The notes below the pieces were generated by a model. The model was not told the DNA's origin. It did not search any database and saw only the letters and a program-made list of their open reading frames with translations. Made by a program: the position numbers and the translations under genes. From Sphingomonas panacisoli (GTDB taxonomy: Bacteria > Pseudomonadota > Alphaproteobacteria > Sphingomonadales > Sphingomonadaceae), in NCBI RefSeq assembly GCF_007859635.1, contig NZ_CP042306.1, positions 2,294,001 through 2,358,000 of the forward strand: a stretch of 64,000 nucleotides of DNA, in the 5' to 3' direction. Shown one piece after another: positions 16,759-26,960 of the stretch (position 1 is the first letter of the stretch; every line of letters begins with the position of its first letter).

Positions 16759-17724
16759 CTATTTGTAGGTGATGGTGCCGCCGGGCGATCCGCTAGCCAA
16801 GCGCCCCCCATAGCGCAACGCCCCGAGCAGCTCGGCATAGCGCATCGTCACGGTCAGCACGGCCCGGCGCATGCCCCACTTCGCGCCGAGCCGTATCAGT
16901 TGGAGCAAGCTCAGCACCGGCCAGAGCAGGATCGCCGCCGGATGAACGACCACCGCCGCCACGATGCTGACCAGCGGCAGCACGCCCGCCCAAACGACGG
17001 CGCGCGCGAGTTCGCGGGCGTAGAGCCCACTCCCTCCGGACCGCGTCGCGCGCCACGTCTGCGCATAGCCGAAACCGCTACGTACGCCGCGATTCCACCA
17101 TTGGCTGAAGTGGAAGGTCGCTGCATCGTGGATCGTCATCGGCGCGTCGAGCCGCATCACGCGCCAGTTGGCCTTGCGCAACCGGCTGCACAATTCGGGC
17201 TCCTCGCCCGCGATGATCCTGGGGTCGAACCCGCCGGCCTGGCGATAGGCGTCGGCCCGCATCATCGAATCGCCACCGCACGCTTCGGCCTCACCCACCG
17301 GCGTATCCCATTCGAGATCGGCGAGCGCGTTGTAGAACGACGCTTCCGGGTGACGTTCGCGCCGGCGGCCGCACACCGCCGCGAAGTCAGGATGCGTCGA
17401 GAGGAAATCGGCCCCGGCATCGAGCCAGCCCGGCTCCATCTCGCAATCGCCGTCGATGAACATCACGAAGTCGGTATCCGGAAAGCGATCGAACAGCATC
17501 GCGACGCCTTCCGCCCGCGCCCGCGCCGCGGTGAACGGCCTGGCCATGTCGAGCGCGAGCACGATCGCCCCGGCCGATTCCGCCGCCGCCTGGCTGCCAT
17601 CGGTCGAGGCGCTGTCGACATAGACGACCGGCATGCCCAGCGGCATCGACGCAAGACAACGGATCAGCCGCTCACCTTCGTTACGGCCGATCGCGACGAT
17701 GCCGATCTGCGCCGTGTCAGCCAT
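16759..17724 (-). CDS. Family 2 glycosyltransferase
   Basis: 321 residues. The start at ATG 17724 (MADTAQIGIVAIGRNEGERL) places the Rossmann strand at the N-terminus and overlaps the flippase gene by 8 bp; the frame extends upstream only as a shadow. Motifs are VVYVDSASTDGS, FVMFIDGDCEM (DxD) and ACGGDSMMRADAYRQAGGFDP, followed by AGEEPELCSRLR. Two or three C-terminal hydrophobic helices suggest membrane association. Likely an EPS repeat-unit transferase coupled to Wzx translation. Confidence 0.88.
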   Translation of the reverse strand: MADTAQIGIVAIGRNEGERLIRCLASMPLGMPVVYVDSASTDGSQAAAESAGAIVLALDMARPFTAARARAEGVAMLFDRFPDTDFVMFIDGDCEMEPGWLDAGADFLSTHPDFAAVCGRRRERHPEASFYNALADLEWDTPVGEAEACGGDSMMRADAYRQAGGFDPRIIAGEEPELCSRLRKANWRVMRLDAPMTIHDAATFHFSQWWNRGVRSGFGYAQTWRATRSGGSGLYARELARAVVWAGVLPLVSIVAAVVVHPAAILLWPVLSLLQLIRLGAKWGMRRAVLTVTMRYAELLGALRYGGRLASGSPGGTITYK

Positions 17725-19120
17725 GCACCGTCGCGCCCAATGCCCACCATTGCTGGAACGTCGGAACCAGGCCTGCAAAGCCGAGCAGCCACTTCAGCAC
17801 GACGGCACCCGCGGCGATCGCGACGGTCATGCCCAGATCGTCACCCAGCGACCCCATCCGTTCGCTGCGCAACGCGATCGAGATCGCGAGCCACCGGCTT
17901 GCCTCGGCGACGAGCAATACGATCAGACCGGCGAAGATCCCGTATTGCGGCACGAAGAACGGCAGCCCGACGATCAATACGCCGAACTTCGCGACGTTGC
18001 CGAATGCTCCAGCCTTGGGCCGGTCAAGCCCGAGCAACGCGGACTCGCCGAACGATGCCAGCACCGAGAACCACACGCTGACAAGCAGCACCGGCAACAT
18101 GAATGCCGCGGCGTGATACCGCGCGTCGTACAGCGTCAGGACGAGGCGGTCGGAGCCGACCAGCGCAACCGTCATCGCCAACGCGATTCCGCCGAGCGCC
18201 AAGCGCCGATTGTGCCGGAAGCTGGCAGCGATATCGCTCGAACTGTTGCGGAGCTCGACAACCTTGGGAAAGACGAGGAAGCCGCCCAGGCGCTGCGCCA
18301 GCGCCACGAGCAGATCGGCAAAAGTTCGCGCGACGCCGTACACGCCGACCAACGACAGCGGCAACACCGCGGCAAAATAGATGCGGTCGGTGCTCATCGA
18401 CGCGAAATAAACGGCGGTTGCGAGGAATATCCATTTTCCGAAATGCAGGATCTCGGCGAGGTATTTCCGATGCAGCGTCGGTTTCGGGATCCGGAACGGC
18501 GCGAACGCGAACGTCATTGCGGTCGAGAACAGCATTCCGAGCACGAGTCCCCAGACCAACGCCCAGATATTCCCCCACATGATCGCCAGGACGACGGTGA
18601 TCGCGCTGACCACGATCGCGCAGACGACGTCGTACACGCCGCGCTGCCCCAGACGCATGTCACGCTGCATCAGGAAGATGTCCGGCGATTGCAGGCCGGT
18701 CAGCAGGAAACCCAGGCTGACCAGCGAGAAGATCGGCAACAGCGAAGCGTTGTTATAAGCGTGCGCGATCGGCGCCGCGGCCGCCAGCGCGACCAACGCC
18801 AGCAGGACGCCGCGCATCAATTGCACGGTCCAGGCGGTGTCCAGGAATACCGGATCGGCCGAATGCTGGCTACGAACGACGCTCTGGCCGATGCCGATGT
18901 CGGACAACAGCTCCATGCCCGTCCTCATCGTGTTGATCAGCAGCATGATCCCGAACATTTCGGGCGCCAGCAAACGAGCGAGGATGACGTTGGTGACCAA
19001 CCGAACGCCCTGTTGCAGGCCAAACGGTACGGTCAGCCAGATCGCCTGGCGCGCAAGACGTCCACGCCACAATCCCATGGCGGACGAAATCAGTCTATTG
19101 GGGGTAGCCGTTCCGTTCAT
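17717..19120 (-). CDS. Wzx-like oligosaccharide flippase
   Basis: 467 residues with about 12-14 membrane helices. The N-terminus LTVPFGLQQGVRLVTNVILARLLAPEMFG is the hallmark of the polysaccharide synthesis/MVF-type family, and GVYGVARTFADLLVALAQRLGGFLVF lies near the middle. It would flip the undecaprenyl-linked EPS repeat unit across the inner membrane for polymerisation. It heads a unit with two glycosyltransferases, and the polymerase/ligase gene lies just downstream of its promoter region on the same strand. The 243 bp before it show no gene. Confidence 0.9.
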   Translation of the reverse strand: MNGTATPNRLISSAMGLWRGRLARQAIWLTVPFGLQQGVRLVTNVILARLLAPEMFGIMLLINTMRTGMELLSDIGIGQSVVRSQHSADPVFLDTAWTVQLMRGVLLALVALAAAAPIAHAYNNASLLPIFSLVSLGFLLTGLQSPDIFLMQRDMRLGQRGVYDVVCAIVVSAITVVLAIMWGNIWALVWGLVLGMLFSTAMTFAFAPFRIPKPTLHRKYLAEILHFGKWIFLATAVYFASMSTDRIYFAAVLPLSLVGVYGVARTFADLLVALAQRLGGFLVFPKVVELRNSSSDIAASFRHNRRLALGGIALAMTVALVGSDRLVLTLYDARYHAAAFMLPVLLVSVWFSVLASFGESALLGLDRPKAGAFGNVAKFGVLIVGLPFFVPQYGIFAGLIVLLVAEASRWLAISIALRSERMGSLGDDLGMTVAIAAGAVVLKWLLGFAGLVPTFQQWWALGATVHG

Positions 19121-19363
19121 GTACTCGCCTACGCGGAACGCCGCCCGATTGTGGAGATGCGGCCGGATCGTAGCACACCGCCGGCCTTCATGCAGAATTC
19201 CGTCACCATGCGTCCCCGATCGATCTCTTCTTATCGTCCCAAAGATTCAATTTTGTGTTGCGACGAAGCGCCTGTGCCACGTTGGAGGTCATGCCGGAAC
19301 TGCGGAATGACATCCGGCAGCACGGCACTGGCATGCGACGCGTCGCGTTCTGGACAGCTGTCC

Positions 19364-20707
19364 TCAGGAAACGGCGGGCCGACTCATCGTATTGATCGGC
19401 CTAACGGGAGCCTTAGGCTTGGGCGCCGGACGCCCGGCGTTTCGCGCGGCCCTTATCTCGCCACCGATCAGCGCCATGCACACCATTAGCAGCGCGAGCA
19501 CGTTATAGGTGAATGCCGCGAATTCGAAATTGTTGTGCACGACGTTCAGCGCCATCGCCACGCCAGCGCCGAGCACGATCTCGCCCCCAGGGCTGCGTTT
19601 ATTGGTGAACGCAAACCATAACCCCCTGACCGCTGGCAGGACGAGCATAAGGATGAAGGCCAGTTCCCCGAACAATCCCGTTTCCGCGCGCGCGAGGAGA
19701 TAGGCGTTATGCACCGGCATCGACCGATCGTTGACCTGCCATGGCACACCCGCCCGCGCGGCGTAGCCATCGCGATTGGACACCAGCACGAACTGGTTTG
19801 CGCCGACGCCGAACGGATGGTTCGCCGCCATCGCCTTCGCCGCCTTTTCGAACGAATTGCGTTCGTCTTCCTGCGTGATGACCGATTTACCTCCGAAACG
19901 GTGGTTCAACGTCATCAGCGAAAACGGCGCCGCTACCGCTAACGCCAACACGCCTGCGCCGATGATCGTCATCTTGGTCGGGGTAACCCGACGCGCGAGC
20001 GACAGGATCATCAGGATGACGACTCCGCTACCTGCCAGCACCAAGGCACCGCGCGATCCGCCGCCGGCGATGATGATCAACGCGGCAACGATCCCCGCCA
20101 TCTGCAACTTGCTTCGGCTACCCGACAACAACGATGCCAGCAGCAGCAACAACGACACTTCGGTCAACATGCCCAGAATGTTCTGGTGCGCCATCGTACC
20201 CGGCGCCTGAACGACGCCGTGCAGCTTCTGCCAGATCACGAAGCCGGCCTGCACCATCAGACCCAGCCCGCAACCGTTGAGCAGCCCCTGCCGCAGATCG
20301 GGCCGAAAACATTCGCCGCCAATCGCCGAAAATAGCAACAGCATGCGCGCGAACTGCCAGACCGCGAACACACTCGCCATCGGCACGGATGCCGGCATCA
20401 TCGAAACCGTCAATGCTACGGCGTAAACGGCGAACACGCCCCAGAACGGCAGGTTACCGCGCACCGGGCGGCGCGTCATGACCAAAGCGAGCGCCAGCGC
20501 GTCGGCCGGTGAAATTGCGATACCGCGTACCGTACCGAACCAGCCCGGCCAGCCGATGATGAACCCTTCCAGCCTAATCTCGTCACCGAGAAACAGCAGC
20601 GCGCCAAGCACTGTAAACGCCCAGACTCGACGGTGCGGATACGACTTGAGCAGTCCCAGGATCAGCGGGAAGCTCAACAGCACCAGAAAAAAGATGACGA
20701 GGGTCAT
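19364..20707 (-). CDS. Wzy/O-antigen ligase family membrane protein (EPS polymerase candidate)
   Basis: 447 residues with about 11-12 hydrophobic segments and a large periplasmic loop (residues about 270-330) containing NHRFGGKSVITQEDERN, HPFGVGANQF and DRSMPVHNAYLLARAETGL. The motif HNxYL with flanking Arg is typical of O-antigen ligase/Wzy_C proteins. Next to the flippase gene it is the natural candidate for the EPS polymerase. Polymerase and ligase cannot be told apart from sequence alone. Confidence 0.85.
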   Translation of the reverse strand: MTLVIFFLVLLSFPLILGLLKSYPHRRVWAFTVLGALLFLGDEIRLEGFIIGWPGWFGTVRGIAISPADALALALVMTRRPVRGNLPFWGVFAVYAVALTVSMMPASVPMASVFAVWQFARMLLLFSAIGGECFRPDLRQGLLNGCGLGLMVQAGFVIWQKLHGVVQAPGTMAHQNILGMLTEVSLLLLLASLLSGSRSKLQMAGIVAALIIIAGGGSRGALVLAGSGVVILMILSLARRVTPTKMTIIGAGVLALAVAAPFSLMTLNHRFGGKSVITQEDERNSFEKAAKAMAANHPFGVGANQFVLVSNRDGYAARAGVPWQVNDRSMPVHNAYLLARAETGLFGELAFILMLVLPAVRGLWFAFTNKRSPGGEIVLGAGVAMALNVVHNNFEFAAFTYNVLALLMVCMALIGGEIRAARNAGRPAPKPKAPVRPINTMSRPAVS

Positions 20708-20767
20708 GCCTGGGTCGAATCTCTCGATACAAAAAACACGGCGATCACCGACTACACCGATTCGCCG

Positions 20768-21833
20768 CTAATCGACATAGCGCAGAAGTGGGCGGAAGGG
20801 GTGAATAGCCGCAAGCACCGTCCGCGCGATGATCGGGCCGGCCGCCCCGATCACGAACAATATCGCTACCACGACCACGAACATCGCGCCTTCGTGCGGC
20901 ACGACGCGGAGGATCGCGATCTTGCCGATGCCGATGAAGATCGTGTTCAGCAGGTAGATCGCCATCGAATAACGGCCGATCGTCAGGAAGAAGCGGTCGC
21001 CCTCCCAGAAATCCTGGAGGAATAGGCCGTGGAGCGCCGGGATGGACGCCAATCCGCACACCAGCAGTGCGAACGGATTGCCGAGGAAGAAGTAGCAAAG
21101 CACACCCATCAGCGCGAGCGCCGGGAGATAGAGCATCTTCATCGCGGGCAACGTGCGCTCGCGATATAAGGCGATAAACCCGCCGACCGCGAAGAAGAGG
21201 AAATATGTCGCGATCCGGGCCGCGTAATAGGCTTCGGGCAGAGCAAAGCACCAACCCACGGCGCCGATAATCAGCAGAATCGCGATGTGTCGCCCGCCGA
21301 TCCGCCAGAGGATCGGGGTCACGACACTGTAGATGAACAGGACAAGCAGGTACCAGATCGACAGACTGGGGTTGTCGGGAGTGTTCGCGACGACCTTCGC
21401 GATACCGCTGCCGATGCCGTTCACACCATCGTCCACCGGGCCAAGGCTGGCGGCGACGTACTTGCCGATGACCACGAGCAGTCCGAACACGATGAACGGG
21501 ATCATCAATCGATCAAAGCGTTTCCAAACGTACGTGGCCGGCGCTTTGTAGAAGCGATCCACCGCACCGATCGAGAAGAACACGAAGCCGCTCAGATACA
21601 TGAAGAACGGCATATGGAATTCGTAGACGACGGCGACCGACACGTAGAACCACAAGGGTGCGTTCATCAGCGCCCCCCCCGGCCAGATGGCCCCAGACGA
21701 CGAACAGGATGCCCAAACCCTTCGAGCGATCGATGTCGAGCATCCGTTCGTTTGCCGCGGGTCCGGCCGTCGGAACTCGCTCTGGGCCGCCATCGCTCAC
21801 CGTTGCGATCTGATCGGCATCGCGCGACGTCAT
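20768..21833 (-). pseudogene. Acyltransferase family 3 membrane protein, frameshifted at a C8/G8 tract
   Basis: The start at ATG 21833 gives MTSRDADQIATVSDGG...ERMLDIDRSKGLGILFVVWGHLA, the acyltransferase-3 opening with the catalytic His in GH. The coding strand then runs into eight G (plus-strand C8 at 21673-21680) and the frame is lost. One G fewer joins it to GGALMNAPLWFYVSVAVVYEFHMPFFMYLSG and about ten membrane helices to 20768. Such enzymes O-acetylate or succinylate polysaccharides. The start lies two bases after the methyltransferase stop. The tract could be a phase-variable switch or a homopolymer sequencing error. Confidence 0.8.
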
Positions 21834-21835
21834 CG

Positions 21836-22579
21836 TCAAAAACGGAACTCGCTGGGACGAAGCGGCGAGTCGGCGCGCGCGAACAGCAAGTCGATCTGAA
21901 CCAGCGGCCCCGAGGGACGGCTGAAACCCGATATCTCGGTCGGCAACCAGCCGCGCTCGGCCATCCACGCGACGACCTCGGGCATTAGCGGCGCGCCCTT
22001 GTTATAGGGCAGCATCGCGACTTCGAGTTGCACCAGCGACGCGCGCTCCAGCACCTTGGCCCCACCCGCGAGGATTTTTAACTCGGCACCCTGCACGTCG
22101 ATCTTGAGAAACGGCGCGGCGACGGTCGTGAGGAAATCGGCGGCCACTTCGTCGAGCGTATGCGTCGTTACCGTCTTGCGTTCACGCGGGGCGTTGCTGG
22201 CCTCCGCGAAGATCGAGGACCCGGTGCCCATTTCGTAGAACGAGACTTCCTCGCCAGACGTTGCGGACAAAACGCCGCCATAGACCGACAGATCGGACCG
22301 CGTCGCCGCATAGCTCTCGAGTGCCGGCAGCAACGCCGCCTGCCCTTCGACCATCAGGCTCGGTTTTTGGCCCAACACCTTGTTCGCGAGCCGCGTCCAA
22401 TTGCCGTGATACGCACCGACATCGATATAGCCGTCGGGCGCGAACCCCAGTCCGGCGAGGCGCCGATAGGTCGTTTCCTCGAAATTGCGACTGACGAGAT
22501 CGGCGACGCCCAACCGCGCATCGGTATCGAGTCGCGCATAAACAGAAGGGATCAGCCGTCGGGTGAGAGCCTTGAACAT
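21836..22579 (-). CDS. FkbM-family methyltransferase
   Basis: 247 residues. SAM-binding region GYIDVGAYHGNWTRLANKVL, then MVEGQAALLPALE, SSIFAEASN, TTHTLDEVAADF and the family signature APFLKIDVQGAELKILAGG. FkbM enzymes O-methylate sugars or polyketides and are common in polysaccharide loci. It sits between the initiating glycosyltransferase and the acyltransferase on the same strand, 2 bp from the latter, so a shared EPS-decorating role is likely. Acceptor unknown. Confidence 0.88.
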   Translation of the reverse strand: MFKALTRRLIPSVYARLDTDARLGVADLVSRNFEETTYRRLAGLGFAPDGYIDVGAYHGNWTRLANKVLGQKPSLMVEGQAALLPALESYAATRSDLSVYGGVLSATSGEEVSFYEMGTGSSIFAEASNAPRERKTVTTHTLDEVAADFLTTVAAPFLKIDVQGAELKILAGGAKVLERASLVQLEVAMLPYNKGAPLMPEVVAWMAERGWLPTEISGFSRPSGPLVQIDLLFARADSPLRPSEFRF

Positions 22580-22609
22580 CAGCGGCCGCGCGACGGGGTC
22601 GGCTGCGCC

Positions 22610-24061
22610 TCAATACGCATTGTCATGCTTGATCACCTTTACCGTCGCGGCCAGGATCGCGAGGTCGCCGAAAAACGTCCAATTCTGCAGATATTCGAGG
22701 TCGCACCGCAACCGGCCTTCCAGATCCTCGCGCTTTTCGGTCGATCCGCGATAGCCGCGGATCTGCGCAAGGCCGGTGATACCGGGCTTCGATGCGTGCC
22801 GCATCCAGTAATGCTGCGACACTTCCCAGAACAACTGGTCGCCGGCGGTCGATGCGGTGGCGTGCGGGCGCGGCCCGACCAGGCTCATATTGCCAAGCAG
22901 CACGTTGAAGAGCTGCGGCAGCTCGTCGATGCTCGTCGCGCGAATGAACTTGCCGACGCGCGTGACGCGCTGATCGTTACGGCTCGCCGACACCGAACCC
23001 GTCGCGTCGGTCTGCGCAAGATTCATCGATCGGAACTTGTAGATCTTGAACGGGCGGCTGCTGCGGCCGATGCGGGTTTGTGCGAACAACGCCGGCCCTT
23101 TGGAATCGAGCCGGATCGCGATCGCCACGACGATCAGCAGCGGGGCGAGCAGGATCAACGCGGGGATCGTCAGCGCCAGGTCGAGCAACCGCTTCTGAAC
23201 ACGGCTCGAAAGACTGAGCGGCCCGAGCGACAGGATCAGCGTATCGGCATCGCCCAGCCTACCCAGACCGACGGCGCCATGGATATCGCCCGTCGAGACC
23301 AATAGTTCGACGCTAGCCCCCGTCGCCTTGAGCGCGGTGATCCAGGCCTCGCGATGTTCTTCTGCGACGCTGAGGTAAATCTTGTCGTAGGGATCGACGA
23401 GCTCACCTACCCGCGCCACACGATCAGGATTGGCCAGATCGGGCCGCAGCCCGAGGTCCTTGACGTCGAGTACTTCGCAAATCGTCGCGCCTTCTACGGG
23501 CGCGCCATCGACGATCAGCAAACACCGCTCGGCAACACTGTCGAGCGCCCACCGGATCAACCCGGCGATGATGGCGCGGCCGACCAGGATAAGTATCGCG
23601 GTGATCATGACCGAATAGACGAAGGCCAGCCGCGACATCACCGCACCGACCTGCGCAAGGAAAGCAAAGGTCACGATGATCAGCGACGTCGCACCGAAAG
23701 CACCCAACGCGGCGCGCGCGGACTCGACATAGTCGCTGAGGCATTTGACGCTGTACGCCCCGTACGCCAGCCCGAACGAGACAAAGAACGGCAACGCGCC
23801 GAGTGCGAGCGGAATACCGTTTAGAGCAAGACCCTGACCGCCGCGGATCAGACTGGCGAGCCAGAAGCCGGTAACGATCGCCAGCACGTCGAGCGAGAGA
23901 CACAGCGCATACAGCCGCATCCGCCGCCGCTCCATCGAGCCGCGATCAGCTGTCAGTATTGTCTGTGATACGGCCATATCCAAAGGAAGTGCCTGCCCCG
24001 CTATGAACCCTGAATGTCCGCTTCGGCCATGCCCCAACTCAGGTATGTTCGCAAACGTCAC
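22610..24061 (-). CDS. Polyprenyl glycosylphosphotransferase initiating EPS repeat synthesis
   Basis: 483 residues. Four or five N-terminal helices, a CoA-binding-like middle, and a C-terminal bacterial sugar-transferase domain: [63 protein letters not shown] and [15 protein letters not shown]. These are the WbaP/GumD/PssY signatures; the enzyme moves a sugar-1-phosphate (often glucose or galactose) to undecaprenyl phosphate. The true start may be an internal Met (residues 29, 43 or 48), since the first 45 residues are not typical. It is divergent from the UDP-glucuronate decarboxylase gene. Confidence 0.9.
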   Translation of the reverse strand: MTFANIPELGHGRSGHSGFIAGQALPLDMAVSQTILTADRGSMERRRMRLYALCLSLDVLAIVTGFWLASLIRGGQGLALNGIPLALGALPFFVSFGLAYGAYSVKCLSDYVESARAALGAFGATSLIIVTFAFLAQVGAVMSRLAFVYSVMITAILILVGRAIIAGLIRWALDSVAERCLLIVDGAPVEGATICEVLDVKDLGLRPDLANPDRVARVGELVDPYDKIYLSVAEEHREAWITALKATGASVELLVSTGDIHGAVGLGRLGDADTLILSLGPLSLSSRVQKRLLDLALTIPALILLAPLLIVVAIAIRLDSKGPALFAQTRIGRSSRPFKIYKFRSMNLAQTDATGSVSASRNDQRVTRVGKFIRATSIDELPQLFNVLLGNMSLVGPRPHATASTAGDQLFWEVSQHYWMRHASKPGITGLAQIRGYRGSTEKREDLEGRLRCDLEYLQNWTFFGDLAILAATVKVIKHDNAY

Positions 24062-24259
24062 GAAGCCGTTAACGACGAAATTGGCACAACATTATGACGC
24101 GACGAGTGTATAAGCGCCGTCGCCGTACGGAATCGGGACAATGCGCCGGAGCGGTTACGAAATCCGCCGAGCGAACGTTATTCGACACCGTCGATCAGGG
24201 TGGAATGCCTTGCGCGGGTCTGCGCCACACGATAGCCCGACCCCAACCCAGGGGGATGT

Positions 24260-25234
24260 ATGACGGCGTTCGAACAACGTGTGCTGGTGACCGGCGGGGC
24301 GGGTTTCATCGGATCGCATCTGTGCGATCGGTTGATCGAGCGCGGTGCCGAGGTGCTGTGCGTCGACAATTTCTATACCGGCCGGCTGCGCAACGTCGCG
24401 CATCTGCGCAACAACCCGTCGTTCGAGATCCTACGCCACGACGTGACCTTCCCGCTGTCGGTCGAGGTCGATCAGATCTACAACCTCGCCTGCCCCGCCT
24501 CGCCGGTCCATTACCAGTTCGATCCCGTCCAGACGACCAAGACAAGCGTTATGGGCGCGATCAACATGCTCGGCCTTGCCAAGCGGCTGAAGGTCAAGGT
24601 GCTGCAGGCATCGACCAGCGAAGTCTATGGCGATCCGACGATGCATCCGCAGCGCGAAGAATATTGGGGCAACGTCAACCCGATCGGTCCGCGCTCCTGC
24701 TACGACGAAGGCAAGCGCTGCGCCGAGACTTTGTTCTTCGACTATCACCGCCAGCATGGCACCGAGATCAAGGTCATGCGGATTTTCAACACCTATGGCC
24801 CGCGCATGCACCCCAATGACGGGCGCGTGGTGTCAAACTTCATCGTCCAGGCGCTGACCGGCACGCCGATCACGCTGTACGGCGACGGCCAACAGACGCG
24901 CTCGTTCTGTTACGTCGACGATCTCGTCGCCGGCATGATGGCGCTGATGGATACGCCGGCGGACGTGACGGGGCCGATCAATATCGGCAACCCGGTCGAA
25001 TTCACGATGCGGGAGCTGGCTGAACTGGTACGCGAGTTGATCGGGTCGAGCGTCGAGCTCGTCCATCATCCGCTGCCGCAAGACGATCCCCGTCAACGTC
25101 AGCCGGACATCTCCCAGGCGAAAGCCAAATTGTCGTGGGAGCCACGCGTACCGTTGAAGGACGGACTGGCAAAGACGATCGCCTATTTCGACGGCCTGCT
25201 CAAAGAAATCGACGGAGCGCCGAATCGAGCTTGA
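24260..25234 (+). CDS. uxs: UDP-glucuronate decarboxylase (UDP-xylose synthase), SDR family
   Basis: 324 residues. NAD-binding [10 protein letters not shown] (residues 11-20), catalytic TSE (Ser120-Glu121) and SCYDEGKR with the Tyr148/Lys152 pair. [20 protein letters not shown] and [21 protein letters not shown] are specific to the UXS branch rather than to epimerases. It converts UDP-glucuronate to UDP-xylose for EPS building. GGGGGAT is the ribosome-binding site. It is transcribed away from the glycosylphosphotransferase across about 200 bp. A related UDP-sugar epimerase function is less likely. Confidence 0.88.
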   Translation: MTAFEQRVLVTGGAGFIGSHLCDRLIERGAEVLCVDNFYTGRLRNVAHLRNNPSFEILRHDVTFPLSVEVDQIYNLACPASPVHYQFDPVQTTKTSVMGAINMLGLAKRLKVKVLQASTSEVYGDPTMHPQREEYWGNVNPIGPRSCYDEGKRCAETLFFDYHRQHGTEIKVMRIFNTYGPRMHPNDGRVVSNFIVQALTGTPITLYGDGQQTRSFCYVDDLVAGMMALMDTPADVTGPINIGNPVEFTMRELAELVRELIGSSVELVHHPLPQDDPRQRQPDISQAKAKLSWEPRVPLKDGLAKTIAYFDGLLKEIDGAPNRA

Positions 25235-25243
25235 GGCTCGCAC

Positions 25244-25268
25244 GGAACTTTCGTCGATTCCCGACGTT
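25244..25268 (+). promoter_or_regulatory. Candidate EcfG (general stress) promoter in a 304-bp gene-free stretch
   Basis: The stretch 25235-25538 contains no gene. It holds GGAAC at 25244-25248 and CGTT at 25265-25268, separated by exactly 16 bases, matching the GGAAC-N16/17-CGTT consensus for alphaproteobacterial EcfG. It would transcribe toward the DUF1996 gene with a leader of about 260 bases, which is long. The rest is AT-richer near 25480-25540 and shows nothing else I recognise. Confidence 0.4.
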
Positions 25269-25538
25269 TCATTTCACACGACGTTGCCGCGACCCAGTCG
25301 GCGCGCTCGCTGATATCGGCGAAGTAACCGCTCGGGCGAACAGCCTTGGGCACACTTTGTTGTGCGCCGGTCCCAAATCCTAATGCGCAAATAACCATCG
25401 AAAGGGCCGGATTAAGCCGAGTTGTGCGTTGCACAAGACGAGTTTCGGGACTTGGAATTGGCTTCGACGCGATCGCCGCTAAACGTGGTAAACAATTACA
25501 AACACTCCGTTTAACTGGGTTTTTACGTCATCTCGTCC

Positions 25539-26771
25539 ATGTTTTTGGGCATGCTATCGCGCGCCCTCCGTTCGTCAGGCCATTGCGCCTTTTTGCTTGC
25601 AGCCTTTGCCTTATCGGCATGCGGCGGCGCAGGTGGATCGCCGGGTGTGACCGCAGTTGCGAACGATCCGACCCCTACGCCAACTCCGACCCCGACCCCA
25701 GGGGCAACGGCAACGCCCACGCCTACGCCGACTACCGCCGGCATTGCCGCGCCATCGCTGCAGGGGCTGGCAAAAGTGTCGTCCGGCATTCAGCTGCAGG
25801 ACTATCTACAAGCATCTTGGGGCACCGGCGATCTTCCGGGATCGATGGCACCCGACGATGTGGGAGCATTCCGCTTCAACTGCGCACCGTCGCACAACGC
25901 CTATAACGATCCGATTGTATATCCGGGGCAACCGGGAAAATCGCACCTCCATACCTTCTTCGGCAATACCAAGGCCGACGCCAATTCTACCTATGACTCG
26001 TTGCGGACGTCCGGTGACAGCACTTGCAACGACATGCTCAACCGTTCGGCCTATTGGGTCCCGGCGATGATGAACGGCGCTGGCAAGGTCGTGATGCCCG
26101 ACGGCCTGGCGGTCTACTACAAGCGCTATCCGGTGACCGACGTGCGCTGCACCACCTATGCGACGGCATGCCTGCCGCTGCCCCGCGGCCTGCGCTACAT
26201 CTTCGGGTACAATATGCTCGATCCGGCCAGCACGCCGACCGACACTACCAAGCGTTGGTGGAACTGCGATGGCGCCGGCGCCACGACCGGTCACTTCGCG
26301 ACGATCGCGGAGGCGTTGCGCGGCTGCCCGACCGGCGATCGCATCGGTGCCGTTCTGGTGGCGCCCGATTGCTGGAACGGTACGCAACTCGACAGCCCGG
26401 ACCATCGCAGCCACATGGCGTACCGCGTACAGGACGGCCAGGGACACGCCGTCTGCCCGAAAACCCACCCCTACATCATCCCCGAATTCCAGCTCGGCGT
26501 TTGGTATTCGACCGACGCGACCACGAAGAACTGGTACCTCGCCTCGGATCGCATGGCCGGTATGGCCGACATGGAACCGGGTTCGACCATTCACGCCGAT
26601 TGGTTCGGTGCCTGGGAAGACAGCGTGATCGATCTCTGGACCGCGAATTGCATCAACAAGATGCTGAGCTGTTCGGGCGGTGACCTCGGCAACGGTCAGC
26701 AGCTCAAGATGCTGGCTGGGTACGACGCTACGACGACCACCACCTTGGCCGATATTCCAGTCAAACCCTGA
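25539..26771 (+). CDS. DUF1996 secreted lipoprotein with Pro-Thr linker
   Basis: 410 residues. The signal ends in a lipobox-like FALSACGG, so it should be lipid-anchored. A linker of alternating Pro-Thr (about residues 44-66) then separates the anchor from a DUF1996 domain, recognised by PGKSHLHTFFGN, CWNGTQLDSPDHRSHMAY and CPKTHPYIIPEFQLGVWY. Conserved His, Cys and Asp residues suggest an enzyme or metal site, but no activity is established. Start at 25539 or the Met at 25551. A strong terminator follows. Confidence 0.8.
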   Translation: MFLGMLSRALRSSGHCAFLLAAFALSACGGAGGSPGVTAVANDPTPTPTPTPTPGATATPTPTPTTAGIAAPSLQGLAKVSSGIQLQDYLQASWGTGDLPGSMAPDDVGAFRFNCAPSHNAYNDPIVYPGQPGKSHLHTFFGNTKADANSTYDSLRTSGDSTCNDMLNRSAYWVPAMMNGAGKVVMPDGLAVYYKRYPVTDVRCTTYATACLPLPRGLRYIFGYNMLDPASTPTDTTKRWWNCDGAGATTGHFATIAEALRGCPTGDRIGAVLVAPDCWNGTQLDSPDHRSHMAYRVQDGQGHAVCPKTHPYIIPEFQLGVWYSTDATTKNWYLASDRMAGMADMEPGSTIHADWFGAWEDSVIDLWTANCINKMLSCSGGDLGNGQQLKMLAGYDATTTTTLADIPVKP

Positions 26772-26790
26772 CGGGCTATACGACCTTGAC

Positions 26791-26828
26791 AAAGGGCGGC
26801 TGCGTTTCGACGCGGCCGCCCTTTTGTT
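26791..26828 (+). terminator. Rho-independent terminator after the DUF1996 gene
   Basis: AAAGGGCGGC pairs with GCCGCCCTTT, extended inward by TGCG/CGCG with one wobble, around a small TTTCGA loop, and followed by TTTTGTTTT. It begins 20 bp after the stop codon. Confidence 0.85.
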
Positions 26829-26960
26829 TTGGTGCGAAGATTAGAATCGAAACTCAATCACTTAGCTAAGCCCCACGATTCCAAGGCTTTCGAATGGACG
26901 GATTCCGCCGATCATGGTAAATGAACCGTTGCGCACGCATTGCGCATCGGGCGAGGGTGA

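Noticed and set aside
16465..19489. Two long plus-strand open frames (538 and 618 codons) opposite the glycosyltransferase and flippase genes
   Set aside because: They are rich in Arg, Gln, His and Asp, with no domain or signal, and run antisense to genes with clear family motifs. They are high-GC shadow frames.
25672..25738. Short tandem repeat around the Pro-Thr codons of the DUF1996 gene
   Set aside because: The repeated codons encode a linker in frame; the unit is imperfect and fully explained by the protein, so it is not listed as a separate repeat.
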